From: Lachnospiraceae bacterium
GTDB lineage: Bacteria > Bacillota > Clostridia > Lachnospirales > Lachnospiraceae
Reading direction: 5' to 3'
DNA length: 6,933 nt
Assembly (NCBI GenBank): GCA_021200345.1
Contig: JAJQGR010000303.1
Coordinates: forward strand, 1 to 6,933
A program made the position numbers and the translations under genes. The notes below the pieces were generated by a model. The model saw only the letters and a program-made list of their open reading frames with translations. It ran no database searches and was not told the DNA's origin. This document shows, piece after piece, positions 1-6,340 of this stretch. Within the stretch, counting starts at the first letter, position 1. The number at the start of each line of letters is the position of its first letter.

Positions 1-1734
1 GATTTAAGCGTTCCTGAAGTCGCTGATGCGGAATGGTCCCTGGATGGGAATACGAGTACTCTCAGCGTGACGTTTTCCGCAGATGAAGGAGACACCTGCA
101 GCATCTGCCTGATGGAGGACGGAGAGATTTCCGAGGAGATCATGACGGTAGATTCCGGTTCCGCGTCGCTGACCTTCGGCGTGGCGGGGACGCTGCCTCT
201 GCCGGAACAGGGGGAGGAGTATACCATCGGTCTGTGCGTCAGCAGGGAAGAGAACGGGTTCAAGTATTACGGCCTGGCCTCCTCCAGCATCACCATCAGC
301 AGGGAGGATTTGCTGGGCAGAGAGATGGATGTGGACATTGCCTATAAAGGAGGAAATGTTTACACATTCACCTGGAATGAGACGAAGGGTGAATATTACC
401 GGATACAGGAGTATAATACGGAGGTTGGAGTCTGGGTGGATGTGGCCATTGTGTCAGCGTCAGAGGAGCTCAGCTATACCACCGGACACCTGACGTATCC
501 GGAAAGCTATACATATCGTATTCTGGCGGAGGGAGGACAGACGGATTCCGAGACCGGCTACGCTGCCATGTCGGGAGAGATTCTCTGTACTACAGTGGCG
601 TCTGTGGTATACTGTACCGTCTGGCCGGCGTTTGACCTGACGGCCTATACGGACGCGGACAAAACCGCAAAGGCGGGGACCGCCGCTGCCATGCAGGCTT
701 ACTGCGTGGTGGAGGAGGAACAAAACGGCATGTTCGCCATTTTCCTGGATGGGGAGATTGCCTGGATTGAGAGTGATTACTGCCTGATCAATCTGGCGGA
801 TTATCTGGGCAGCCTGTGCAGCTATGATATCACCAACAGTTATTCCTCCAAATTCGCGGTGCACGAGTTTGAGATCCCCGGCGTGACCGGACAGACTGTG
901 GTGGGATTTGAAAATGTGGATCTGGGTGATGATACTTACGTGGTGCCCTTGTTGTACTCTGTGGCGGATAAGCTGCTGACCGCGGCCAAGAGCGCCCTGA
1001 AGCAGGGTTACAGACTGAAAATATATGAATCCTACCGTCCCCAGGTTGCCACCAACACCATGTACTCTACCGTGGCGGCTCTGCTGGATCAGACAGTGCC
1101 GGAGACCACCTATTCCGGCGTGTCTGTGGAAGACTTAAATCTGCCGGGAATTGTGACAGGCACAGAGGCCGTTGAGGATGGAGCTGTGACGGAGACAGCG
1201 GCTGACGGGGCTGAAACCGCGGCGGAAACAGAGACTGGCGAAGACGGAATCGTGACAGAAGAACAGACTCAGTGGACGCTGACCTATCGCGATGTGATGG
1301 TGGGAGATACCAGCTATGGTCTGGGGTATTTCCTGGCAAAAACCAGGAGCAAGCACAATTCCGGCGTGGCTCTGGATCTGACGCTGGAGGATGCTGTCAC
1401 CGGAGAGGAAGTGCAGATGCAGACAGCCATGCACGATCTGAGCCATTATTCCAGTACTTCGGAAAATAACAGCAATGCTAAGCTCCTGGCCAGTATCATG
1501 ACTGAGGCAGGCTTTGGAACGCTGGTTTCTGAATGGTGGCATTTCCAGGATAATGATTCCACGCAGACCTCCTCCATGTCCGCGGTGGCGGTCAGCATAG
1601 AAGGCTGGAAAGCTGATGACGCGGGTTACAGATATTGTACGTCAGCAGGTACTTATTATATGGACTGTACGGTGAATATTGACGGCGTAGCCTGCCAGTT
1701 TGACGAGAATGGGTATCTGATTTCCGGATTTTGA
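1..1734 (+). CDS. Secreted multidomain M15 (VanX/D-Ala-D-Ala dipeptidase-like) metallopeptidase, 5' partial
   Basis: The frame is open from base 1, so the true start and any signal peptide lie to the left; 577 residues are visible. The first ~175 visible residues are beta-rich and fibronectin-III/Ig-like. An SH3-like stretch follows (about 195-250), then a zinc peptidase domain. Visible catalytic signatures are the YRP arginine (codon 1036-1038), the SKHNSGVALD motif with His at 1354-1356 and Asp at 1375-1377, and EWWHF with Glu at 1531-1533 and His at 1540-1542. These match the Arg, the His/Asp/His zinc ligands and the catalytic Glu of VanX-type D,D-dipeptidases. The last ~45 residues (GWKADDAGYRY onward) resemble a choline/cell-wall-binding repeat. 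It probably cleaves a D-Ala-containing peptide in or from peptidoglycan outside the membrane; the exact substrate (dipeptide or stem-peptide end) cannot be read from sequence. An acidic Thr/Ala/Glu linker interrupts the catalytic domain. The class assignment is strong, the physiological role is not. Confidence 0.85.
   Translation, partial: DLSVPEVADAEWSLDGNTSTLSVTFSADEGDTCSICLMEDGEISEEIMTVDSGSASLTFGVAGTLPLPEQGEEYTIGLCVSREENGFKYYGLASSSITISREDLLGREMDVDIAYKGGNVYTFTWNETKGEYYRIQEYNTEVGVWVDVAIVSASEELSYTTGHLTYPESYTYRILAEGGQTDSETGYAAMSGEILCTTVASVVYCTVWPAFDLTAYTDADKTAKAGTAAAMQAYCVVEEEQNGMFAIFLDGEIAWIESDYCLINLADYLGSLCSYDITNSYSSKFAVHEFEIPGVTGQTVVGFENVDLGDDTYVVPLLYSVADKLLTAAKSALKQGYRLKIYESYRPQVATNTMYSTVAALLDQTVPETTYSGVSVEDLNLPGIVTGTEAVEDGAVTETAADGAETAAETETGEDGIVTEEQTQWTLTYRDVMVGDTSYGLGYFLAKTRSKHNSGVALDLTLEDAVTGEEVQMQTAMHDLSHYSSTSENNSNAKLLASIMTEAGFGTLVSEWWHFQDNDSTQTSSMSAVAVSIEGWKADDAGYRYCTSAGTYYMDCTVNIDGVACQFDENGYLISGF
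1159..1263 (+). other. Low-complexity acidic insert inside the M15 catalytic domain
   Basis: This segment encodes a stretch made almost entirely of Glu, Thr, Ala, Gly, Asp and Val. It carries two similar blocks, EDGAVTET and EDGIVTEE. It lies between the YRP arginine and the SKHNSG zinc-ligand motif, which are about 106 residues apart here. In VanX, from memory, the equivalent residues (Arg71 and His116) are about 45 apart. The reading frame is intact and the downstream motifs are all present, so this is an insertion into a loop and not a disruption. Confidence 0.7.
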
Positions 1735-1793
1735 TTGTGACCTGGCGGCTGCATACTACTTTAGGATAAACGTGACGGGGAGATAAGACACAC

Positions 1794-3410
1794 ATGAAGA
1801 CGTATTACGAACGTATGAGAACTTTCATCAGGTCCAAAAGAGGAATTGCTGTGATTGCCGTGGTGCTTCTGGTTATTGCCGCGGCAGCGGGATATCAGTA
1901 CTGGTATGATCTGCAGCCGAAATTTCAGGATTTCACCATTGAGCTGGGAACGGAGACCGTCAGCATCTCGGATTTTATGACAGAGTACGCCAACGCGTCC
2001 AAAGTCAGCTTTGTGACTGATCCGTCAACCATTGATATTGACCATGTGGGCGACACGCCGGTGACTTTCCTGCACGGCAGAAAAGAGGAAACCGTGGTGC
2101 TGCACGTGGTGGATACCACGGCCCCCACGGTGGAATTTCTGGAGGAGATGGACGTGACCATTGATTATGTCCCTGATCCTGAGGATTTTGTGCTCAGTGT
2201 GGAGGATTACTCTGAGACGCGGATCTCCTTTGCGGAGGCGGTGGAGCCCGCGGATACCTGGGAGGATCGTATTCTGACGGTGGCTGTCACGGACGCAAGC
2301 GGCAATGTCACCAGTCAGGACTGTACACTGACTTATACCTGGATGGTTGATTCCTACGAGCTGGAATACGGCGATCATGTGACCAAACAGGATCTTCTGA
2401 CTGCCCCGGGAAAGGGTCTTTCCCTGATCAATCAGGTTGATTTAAATAATATCAATGTTTCAGGACTGGGGGAGTACGTGATTTCCAGCACCTCCGGTTC
2501 CAAAACCCTGACCTGTACCATCTCTGTGGTTGATACCGCTCCGCCGCAGCTGGAGCTGCAGGAGGCAACGGTTTATCTGAACGCGGCCGTGTCGGTGGAT
2601 GATTTTGTGGTGTCTGTCACAGATTATTCCGGAGTGGAAGAGGTGCGTCTGGTTGAAACGCCGGATACCTCCGCGGCAGGCGCTTATCCGGTGACCATTG
2701 AGGCGGTGGATATTTATGGAAATGCCACTACTGCGGAAACGGTTCTGCAGGTCAAGAGGGATAATGTTCCTCCGGTGATCAGCGGACTGACAAAGCTTAC
2801 GCTGGCCAAGCACAGCAGCGCACCGGATTATTTCAGCGGGGTGACTGCCAAAGACGCGTACGACGGCGTCTGCCAGGTTTCCGTCAATGACGCCAGTGTC
2901 AACTATGACGCCGCGGGCACTTATTATGTGACGTATACCTCTTCGGATTCTTCCGGAAATGTCGCGACGAAAAAGCGCACGGTTGTCATTGAACATGACA
3001 GCGAGGATACCGCCGCACTGGTGGAGTCCATTGCCGTCACCCTGAGCGATGATGTGAAGTCGATCGCGGATTATGTCCGTTCAAACGTGTCCTATAATCA
3101 CAGCTACGGCGGGGACGACCCCGTCTGGTACGGCTTTGTCACTAATAAGGCCGGCAACTGCTACGTTCACGCGATGTGTCTGCAGGCAATTCTGGATTAC
3201 AAGGGAATCGAGAGTCAGCTGATCTGGACCACCGACAAATCGCACTATTGGCTGGTGGTCAATGTAGACGGAACCTGGAAGCACGTGGATGCCACTCCCA
3301 TGTCCGGCACAATCAGAGAGGCATGTAAGGAACTGATGAATGATTCTCAGAGACTGGCAACGCTGAGAGGGCGGACATGGGATACCTCCCTGTGGCCGGC
3401 CTGCGAGTAG
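1794..3410 (+). CDS. Membrane-anchored Ig-repeat protein with C-terminal transglutaminase-like domain
   Basis: The protein has 538 residues. A short basic N-terminus is followed by one hydrophobic segment (about residues 17-36) with no lipobox or clear cleavage site, so it is probably an N-in membrane anchor with the rest outside. About four or five Ig-like/DUF5011-type beta domains follow. Their boundaries show as recurring VVDTTAP, VVDTAPP and KRDNVPP motifs with Asp at 107, 247 and 323. The C-terminal ~125 residues form a transglutaminase/cysteine-protease-like domain with a complete apparent triad: Cys456 (GNCYVH), His484 (SHYWLVV) and Asp499 (HVDATP). Such domains can crosslink, hydrolyse or bind peptide amides; which applies here is unknown. 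The start is ATG 1794 with GGGGAG at 1777-1782, an 11-base spacing that is slightly long. It lies 59 bases after the peptidase gene and directly before the acyltransferase pair, suggesting a role in the same surface process. Confidence 0.85.
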   Translation: MKTYYERMRTFIRSKRGIAVIAVVLLVIAAAAGYQYWYDLQPKFQDFTIELGTETVSISDFMTEYANASKVSFVTDPSTIDIDHVGDTPVTFLHGRKEETVVLHVVDTTAPTVEFLEEMDVTIDYVPDPEDFVLSVEDYSETRISFAEAVEPADTWEDRILTVAVTDASGNVTSQDCTLTYTWMVDSYELEYGDHVTKQDLLTAPGKGLSLINQVDLNNINVSGLGEYVISSTSGSKTLTCTISVVDTAPPQLELQEATVYLNAAVSVDDFVVSVTDYSGVEEVRLVETPDTSAAGAYPVTIEAVDIYGNATTAETVLQVKRDNVPPVISGLTKLTLAKHSSAPDYFSGVTAKDAYDGVCQVSVNDASVNYDAAGTYYVTYTSSDSSGNVATKKRTVVIEHDSEDTAALVESIAVTLSDDVKSIADYVRSNVSYNHSYGGDDPVWYGFVTNKAGNCYVHAMCLQAILDYKGIESQLIWTTDKSHYWLVVNVDGTWKHVDATPMSGTIREACKELMNDSQRLATLRGRTWDTSLWPACE

Positions 3411-3414
3411 GAGG
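3409..3414 (+). promoter_or_regulatory. Ribosome binding site of the MBOAT gene, overlapping the upstream stop codon
   Basis: AGGAGG begins inside the TAG stop of the transglutaminase-like gene and lies six bases before ATG 3421. It supports that start over the in-frame ATG at 3427. The overlap of stop and ribosome binding site implies translational coupling of the two genes. Confidence 0.85.
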
Positions 3415-3420
3415 AAAATC

Positions 3421-4680
3421 ATGGCGATGGAGGTTCTGATTTTACTTGCCGGTCTGCTGATTTACGCGGGATACGGAATTTACGGATTGTGCTGGCTTGG
3501 GGCGGCTGCCATTGTGACTTTTCTTGCCGGCCTTGCTCTGCCAAAACGAAAATGGCTTTTTTGGCCCGTGATCATCGTCAATGCGGGGCTGCTGGCGGTG
3601 ATCAGGCTGCAGCCGGTTACCGGCGTTGGCATTGCGGCGCCTCTGGGAGTGTCCTATTTCACGCTTCAGATAATTTCCTATCTGGCGGATGTCCGCAGGG
3701 GAAAATACCCTCCGGAGAAGAATCCCCTGACATTTGCCCTTTATCTGACCTATTTTCCGCATTTACTATTGGGACCGATTGAGTCCTTTGATCACATGAA
3801 AAAAGCCCTTGGGGAGAGAAAAATCACCTGGGATGGTCTTTCGGCCGGCGCCCTCAGGGCAGTGTGGGGCGCGTTTAAGATGCTGGTGATTTCCGCGTCT
3901 GCCGGGGTGGTGGTAGGCGCAATCTCAGCTTCGCCGGAGAAATATCAGGGTGCTTATGCGCTTTTTGCCATGCTGTTGTATTCCATTGAGCTCTACGGGG
4001 ATTTTTCCGGAGGCATCGACATCGTACTGGGGGTCTCTCAGATGCTGGGTCTTGGCCTGAGCGAAAATTTTGACGCGCCTTATTTTTCCCAGACAGTGGC
4101 GGAATTCTGGCGCCGCTGGCACATGACGCTGGGCGACTGGCTGAAAAATTATATCTACATACCGTTAGGCGGCAACAGGAAGGGAAAGGCGCGCAGGGTC
4201 CTCAATCTGATCGTGACTTTCCTGATTTCCGGTCTCTGGCATGGAGTGCATTATATTCTGTGGGGACTGTTTAATGGTATTCTGGTATCTTTGGGCAATT
4301 GCCTGAAGACAAAGTACAAGACGCTGAACCGGGCGGTTACCTATCTTCTGATCAGTATTCTCTGGTCTTTTTTCATCTGGCCGGACACCATGACCGCCTT
4401 AAAGAGCATCGCGTCACTGTTCACAACCTTTAATTATGGTGCGCTGGCTGCGGATATTCTGTCTTTGGGACTGAACGCGGGGGAATGGATCGTGTTTCTC
4501 TGTTCTCTTATCATCCTGTGGATGAACGATTGGAAAAAAGACCGTCTGGCTGTTGCTTTTGCGGGATTTTCACCTGCGGCGCGTGTGGCGGTGATTGGAG
4601 CGCTGGGTCTGCTGGTGCTGGTGTTTGGTATGTACGGGATCGGCTTTGAAGCCGAACAGTTCATTTACAGCAGCTTTTAG
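3421..4680 (+). CDS. MBOAT-family membrane O-acyltransferase (AlgI/DltB-like)
   Basis: This 419-residue polytopic membrane protein has many hydrophobic segments from residue 4 to near the C-terminus. Family hallmarks are PLGVSYFTLQIISYLADV (about 76-93) with the following FPHLLLGPI, YGDFSGGIDI, the block EFWRRWHMTLGDWL with His234, the IPLGGNRKG loop, and SGLWHG with His274, the expected invariant MBOAT histidine. Members such as AlgI, PatA and DltB pass an acyl group (acetyl or D-alanyl) through the membrane to an extracytoplasmic polymer with the help of a secreted or anchored partner. Here the partner is most likely the next gene, 11 bases downstream. The block spelling is closer to AlgI than to DltB, which favours acetylation of a glycan, but this is inference. 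It is somewhat shorter than typical AlgI (about 460-500 residues, from memory). No DltA or DltC is present in the window. Confidence 0.92.
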   Translation: MAMEVLILLAGLLIYAGYGIYGLCWLGAAAIVTFLAGLALPKRKWLFWPVIIVNAGLLAVIRLQPVTGVGIAAPLGVSYFTLQIISYLADVRRGKYPPEKNPLTFALYLTYFPHLLLGPIESFDHMKKALGERKITWDGLSAGALRAVWGAFKMLVISASAGVVVGAISASPEKYQGAYALFAMLLYSIELYGDFSGGIDIVLGVSQMLGLGLSENFDAPYFSQTVAEFWRRWHMTLGDWLKNYIYIPLGGNRKGKARRVLNLIVTFLISGLWHGVHYILWGLFNGILVSLGNCLKTKYKTLNRAVTYLLISILWSFFIWPDTMTALKSIASLFTTFNYGALAADILSLGLNAGEWIVFLCSLIILWMNDWKKDRLAVAFAGFSPAARVAVIGALGLLVLVFGMYGIGFEAEQFIYSSF

Positions 4681-4684
4681 GAGG
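4679..4684 (+). promoter_or_regulatory. Ribosome binding site of the SGNH-like gene, overlapping the MBOAT stop codon
   Basis: AGGAGG starts within the TAG stop of the MBOAT gene and lies seven bases before ATG 4692. It fixes that start and repeats the stop/ribosome-binding-site overlap seen before the MBOAT gene, so the two acyl-transfer genes are probably made in coupled amounts. Confidence 0.85.
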
Positions 4685-4691
4685 GGACAGA

Positions 4692-5717
4692 ATGGAAAGG
4701 CCGAATAAATTCAAAACCGTGCTGTCGGTGTTTATGGTGCTACTGGTGCTTATCGCGGCGTTTCTGCTTCTGACCCGGCTTCTGGAGCCCAAATACGCTG
4801 AGACACTGACGGAAGGAAGCATGATTTCCCAGTATTATGAGGAAGCGGGCGGACATGAGGTTATTTTTATCGGGGATTGCGAGGTGTATGCCAACTTTTC
4901 TCCCATGGAGCTGTATCGCCAGGCGGGCATTACCGCCTATGTAAGAGGAACACCTCAACAGCTGCTCTGGCAGTCCTACTATATCCTGGAAGAGACTTTC
5001 ACCTATGAGACGCCGAAAGTCGTAGTGCTGAATGTCAATGCCATGCGCTATTCGGAGCCTGTCAATGAGGCATATAACCGTCTGACCATTGACAATATGC
5101 GCTGGTCCGCTTCCAAAGTGGGGATCATTCAGGCGTCCATGACCCAGGAGGAAACCTTCTGGTCTTATGTGTTTCCCATTCTGCGGTACCATTCCCGGTT
5201 TGATGAGCTGACGAAAGAGGATTTCGCTTATTTCTTTCAGAATAAATACAGTACATATAACGGCTATCAGATGAATAAGGCGGTCAATCCGGTGGGGACG
5301 CTGCCAACCAAAAGGGTGCTGTCCGATTATCAGTTCGGAGATATCTGTTATGAGTATCTGGACCGCATCCGGGAGCTTTGCGAGGAAAACGGAGCTTCTC
5401 TGGTGCTGATTAAGGCGCCCAGCGTCTATCCATACTGGTATGATGAGTATGATGAGCAGATGGAGGAGTATGCCGCGCAATATGGTCTGGATTTTTACAA
5501 CTTTCTGGACGTCACCGAAGAGATCGGAATTGATTACAGCACGGATACCTATGATGAGGGTCTGCATCTGAATTTATCCGGAGCGACGAAGCTTTCCGTT
5601 TATTTCGCGGATATTCTGTCTCAGGAGTACGGATTGACAGATTACAGAGAGGATGAGGAGATTTCCGCTGTTTACAACGAAAAGCTTGCGGCGTATGACG
5701 CCGCGGCCGCGGAATAG
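4692..5717 (+). CDS. Membrane-anchored SGNH/DltD-like acyl-transfer partner with Cys at the nucleophile position
   Basis: The protein has 341 residues. An N-terminal hydrophobic segment (about residues 9-27) anchors an otherwise soluble extracytoplasmic domain. The first conserved block reads VIFIGDCEVYANFSP (Cys63); it aligns by eye with the GSSE-type block of DltD and other SGNH proteins, where the residue in that place is the Ser nucleophile. The C-terminal block reads YDEGLHLNLSGA, with Asp288 and His292 as the likely other catalytic residues; the spacing is D-x3-H, not the usual D-x2-H. LVLIKAPSVYPYW is a typical central strand and loop. The likely role is to take the acyl group presented by the MBOAT protein and place it on, or remove it from, a surface polymer. 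A non-catalytic or thioester role is possible because of the Cys. The tail (AAYDAAAAE) is Ala-rich and encoded by very GC-rich sequence. Family placement is good; activity is uncertain. Confidence 0.82.
   Translation: MERPNKFKTVLSVFMVLLVLIAAFLLLTRLLEPKYAETLTEGSMISQYYEEAGGHEVIFIGDCEVYANFSPMELYRQAGITAYVRGTPQQLLWQSYYILEETFTYETPKVVVLNVNAMRYSEPVNEAYNRLTIDNMRWSASKVGIIQASMTQEETFWSYVFPILRYHSRFDELTKEDFAYFFQNKYSTYNGYQMNKAVNPVGTLPTKRVLSDYQFGDICYEYLDRIRELCEENGASLVLIKAPSVYPYWYDEYDEQMEEYAAQYGLDFYNFLDVTEEIGIDYSTDTYDEGLHLNLSGATKLSVYFADILSQEYGLTDYREDEEISAVYNEKLAAYDAAAAE
5688..5704 (+). other. GC-rich hairpin at the 3' end of the SGNH-like gene
   Basis: GCGGCGT (5688-5694) and ACGCCGC (5698-5704) form a perfect seven-base-pair stem around an ATG triloop. 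The perfect 12-base palindrome CCGCGGCCGCGG (5701-5712) overlaps its right arm, so two structures would compete. No T-run follows, so it does not read as an intrinsic terminator. It could affect mRNA processing or expression of the lipoprotein genes downstream, or be a by-product of the Ala-rich codons. Confidence 0.4.
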
Positions 5718-5742
5718 ACAGCCTTTGAAATACATAGAGAAA

Positions 5743-5748
5743 AAGGAG
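5743..5748 (+). promoter_or_regulatory. Ribosome binding site deciding the start of the first lipoprotein
   Basis: AAGGAG is followed by TTG 5753, ATG 5756 and ATG 5759 in one frame. The spacing is 4, 7 and 10 bases respectively, so ATG 5756 is the best start. Choosing ATG 5759 would remove only one Met. Confidence 0.75.
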
Positions 5749-5755
5749 ATACTTG

Positions 5756-6337
5756 ATGATGAAAAAGTACATGATCATTCCATTGACCGCCATGCTGGCT
5801 TTCGTTCTCGTATCCTGTGGAAGTACCGGGAACACAGATTTGTCCGATCAGGTGATTACCCGAAGCACAGACACAGCGGAAGAGACGGAAGCAACACAGG
5901 AAGAGGCCTCAAATGAGGTCGTTGAACAGGAAGTACAGGAAGAGAGTGAGCCCTTCTCCTTTGCGTATGAGGGAGCAGTGCTTATGCCTGGCGAGGCCTT
6001 TGACGCCTCCCTGCTTCCCACAGCGGACAGCACCTACACCACGCCCAGCTGCGCTATCGAAGGGGAAGATACAGTATATAATTATACCGCCTTTGAAGTG
6101 ACGGTTTTTGATGATGGCAGCGGAGAGGAGATTTACTCCATTTATTTTATTGATCCCAATCTGACCACGCCGGAAGGGCTGGCACTGGGAGACAGTCTTG
6201 CCCGTGTGGAGGAGCTTTACGGAACCGGGTATGAAGAGGACGGGACCGCCATTGTCTATACCAGAGGGGAAACCAGACTGACCGTCATTTTGCAGAATGA
6301 AATGGTGATCAGCATTGAGTATTCGCTGGTTCTGTAA
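5756..6337 (+). CDS. Small lipoprotein with C-terminal SmpA/BLIP-like beta domain (function unknown)
   Basis: The protein has 193 residues from ATG 5756. A short basic and hydrophobic signal ends in a clear lipobox, LVSC, with Cys21 as the lipidated residue, so the protein is expected on the outer face of the membrane. Residues ~22-62 are an acidic Glu/Thr/Gln linker. The remaining ~130 residues (FSFAYEGAVL to the end) are an alternating alpha/beta domain containing PSCAIEGEDTVYNY and TPEGLALGDSLARVEELYG. I recognise this as a family common in Lachnospiraceae exported lipoproteins; the GLALGDSLARV block recalls the SmpA/OmlA or BLIP-like repeat, but this is by eye only. Position 38 bases after the acyl-transfer pair suggests an accessory or sensor role there. 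I cannot name a reaction. Confidence 0.8.
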   Translation: MMKKYMIIPLTAMLAFVLVSCGSTGNTDLSDQVITRSTDTAEETEATQEEASNEVVEQEVQEESEPFSFAYEGAVLMPGEAFDASLLPTADSTYTTPSCAIEGEDTVYNYTAFEVTVFDDGSGEEIYSIYFIDPNLTTPEGLALGDSLARVEELYGTGYEEDGTAIVYTRGETRLTVILQNEMVISIEYSLVL

Positions 6338-6340
6338 TTG

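Noticed and set aside
1731..1793. Possible promoter before the transglutaminase-like gene (TTGATT at 1731-1736)
   Set aside because: No hexamer close to TATAAT lies at 16-18 bases; TACTAC at 1754 and TAGGAT at 1762 fit poorly. The 59-base gap leaves an internal promoter possible but not supported.
2460..2996. 178-codon minus-strand frame inside the transglutaminase-like gene
   Set aside because: It is a shadow of the Ig-like domains with no domain of its own and no expression signal.
4740..5567. 275-codon open frame on the minus strand inside the SGNH-like gene
   Set aside because: It lies wholly within a well-supported + strand gene, its translation shows no recognisable domain, and it has no evident ribosome binding site or flanking minus-strand genes.
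5688..5717. Intrinsic terminator after the SGNH-like gene
   Set aside because: The stem is good but no U-tract follows, and the next gene has its own strong ribosome binding site 30 bases later.
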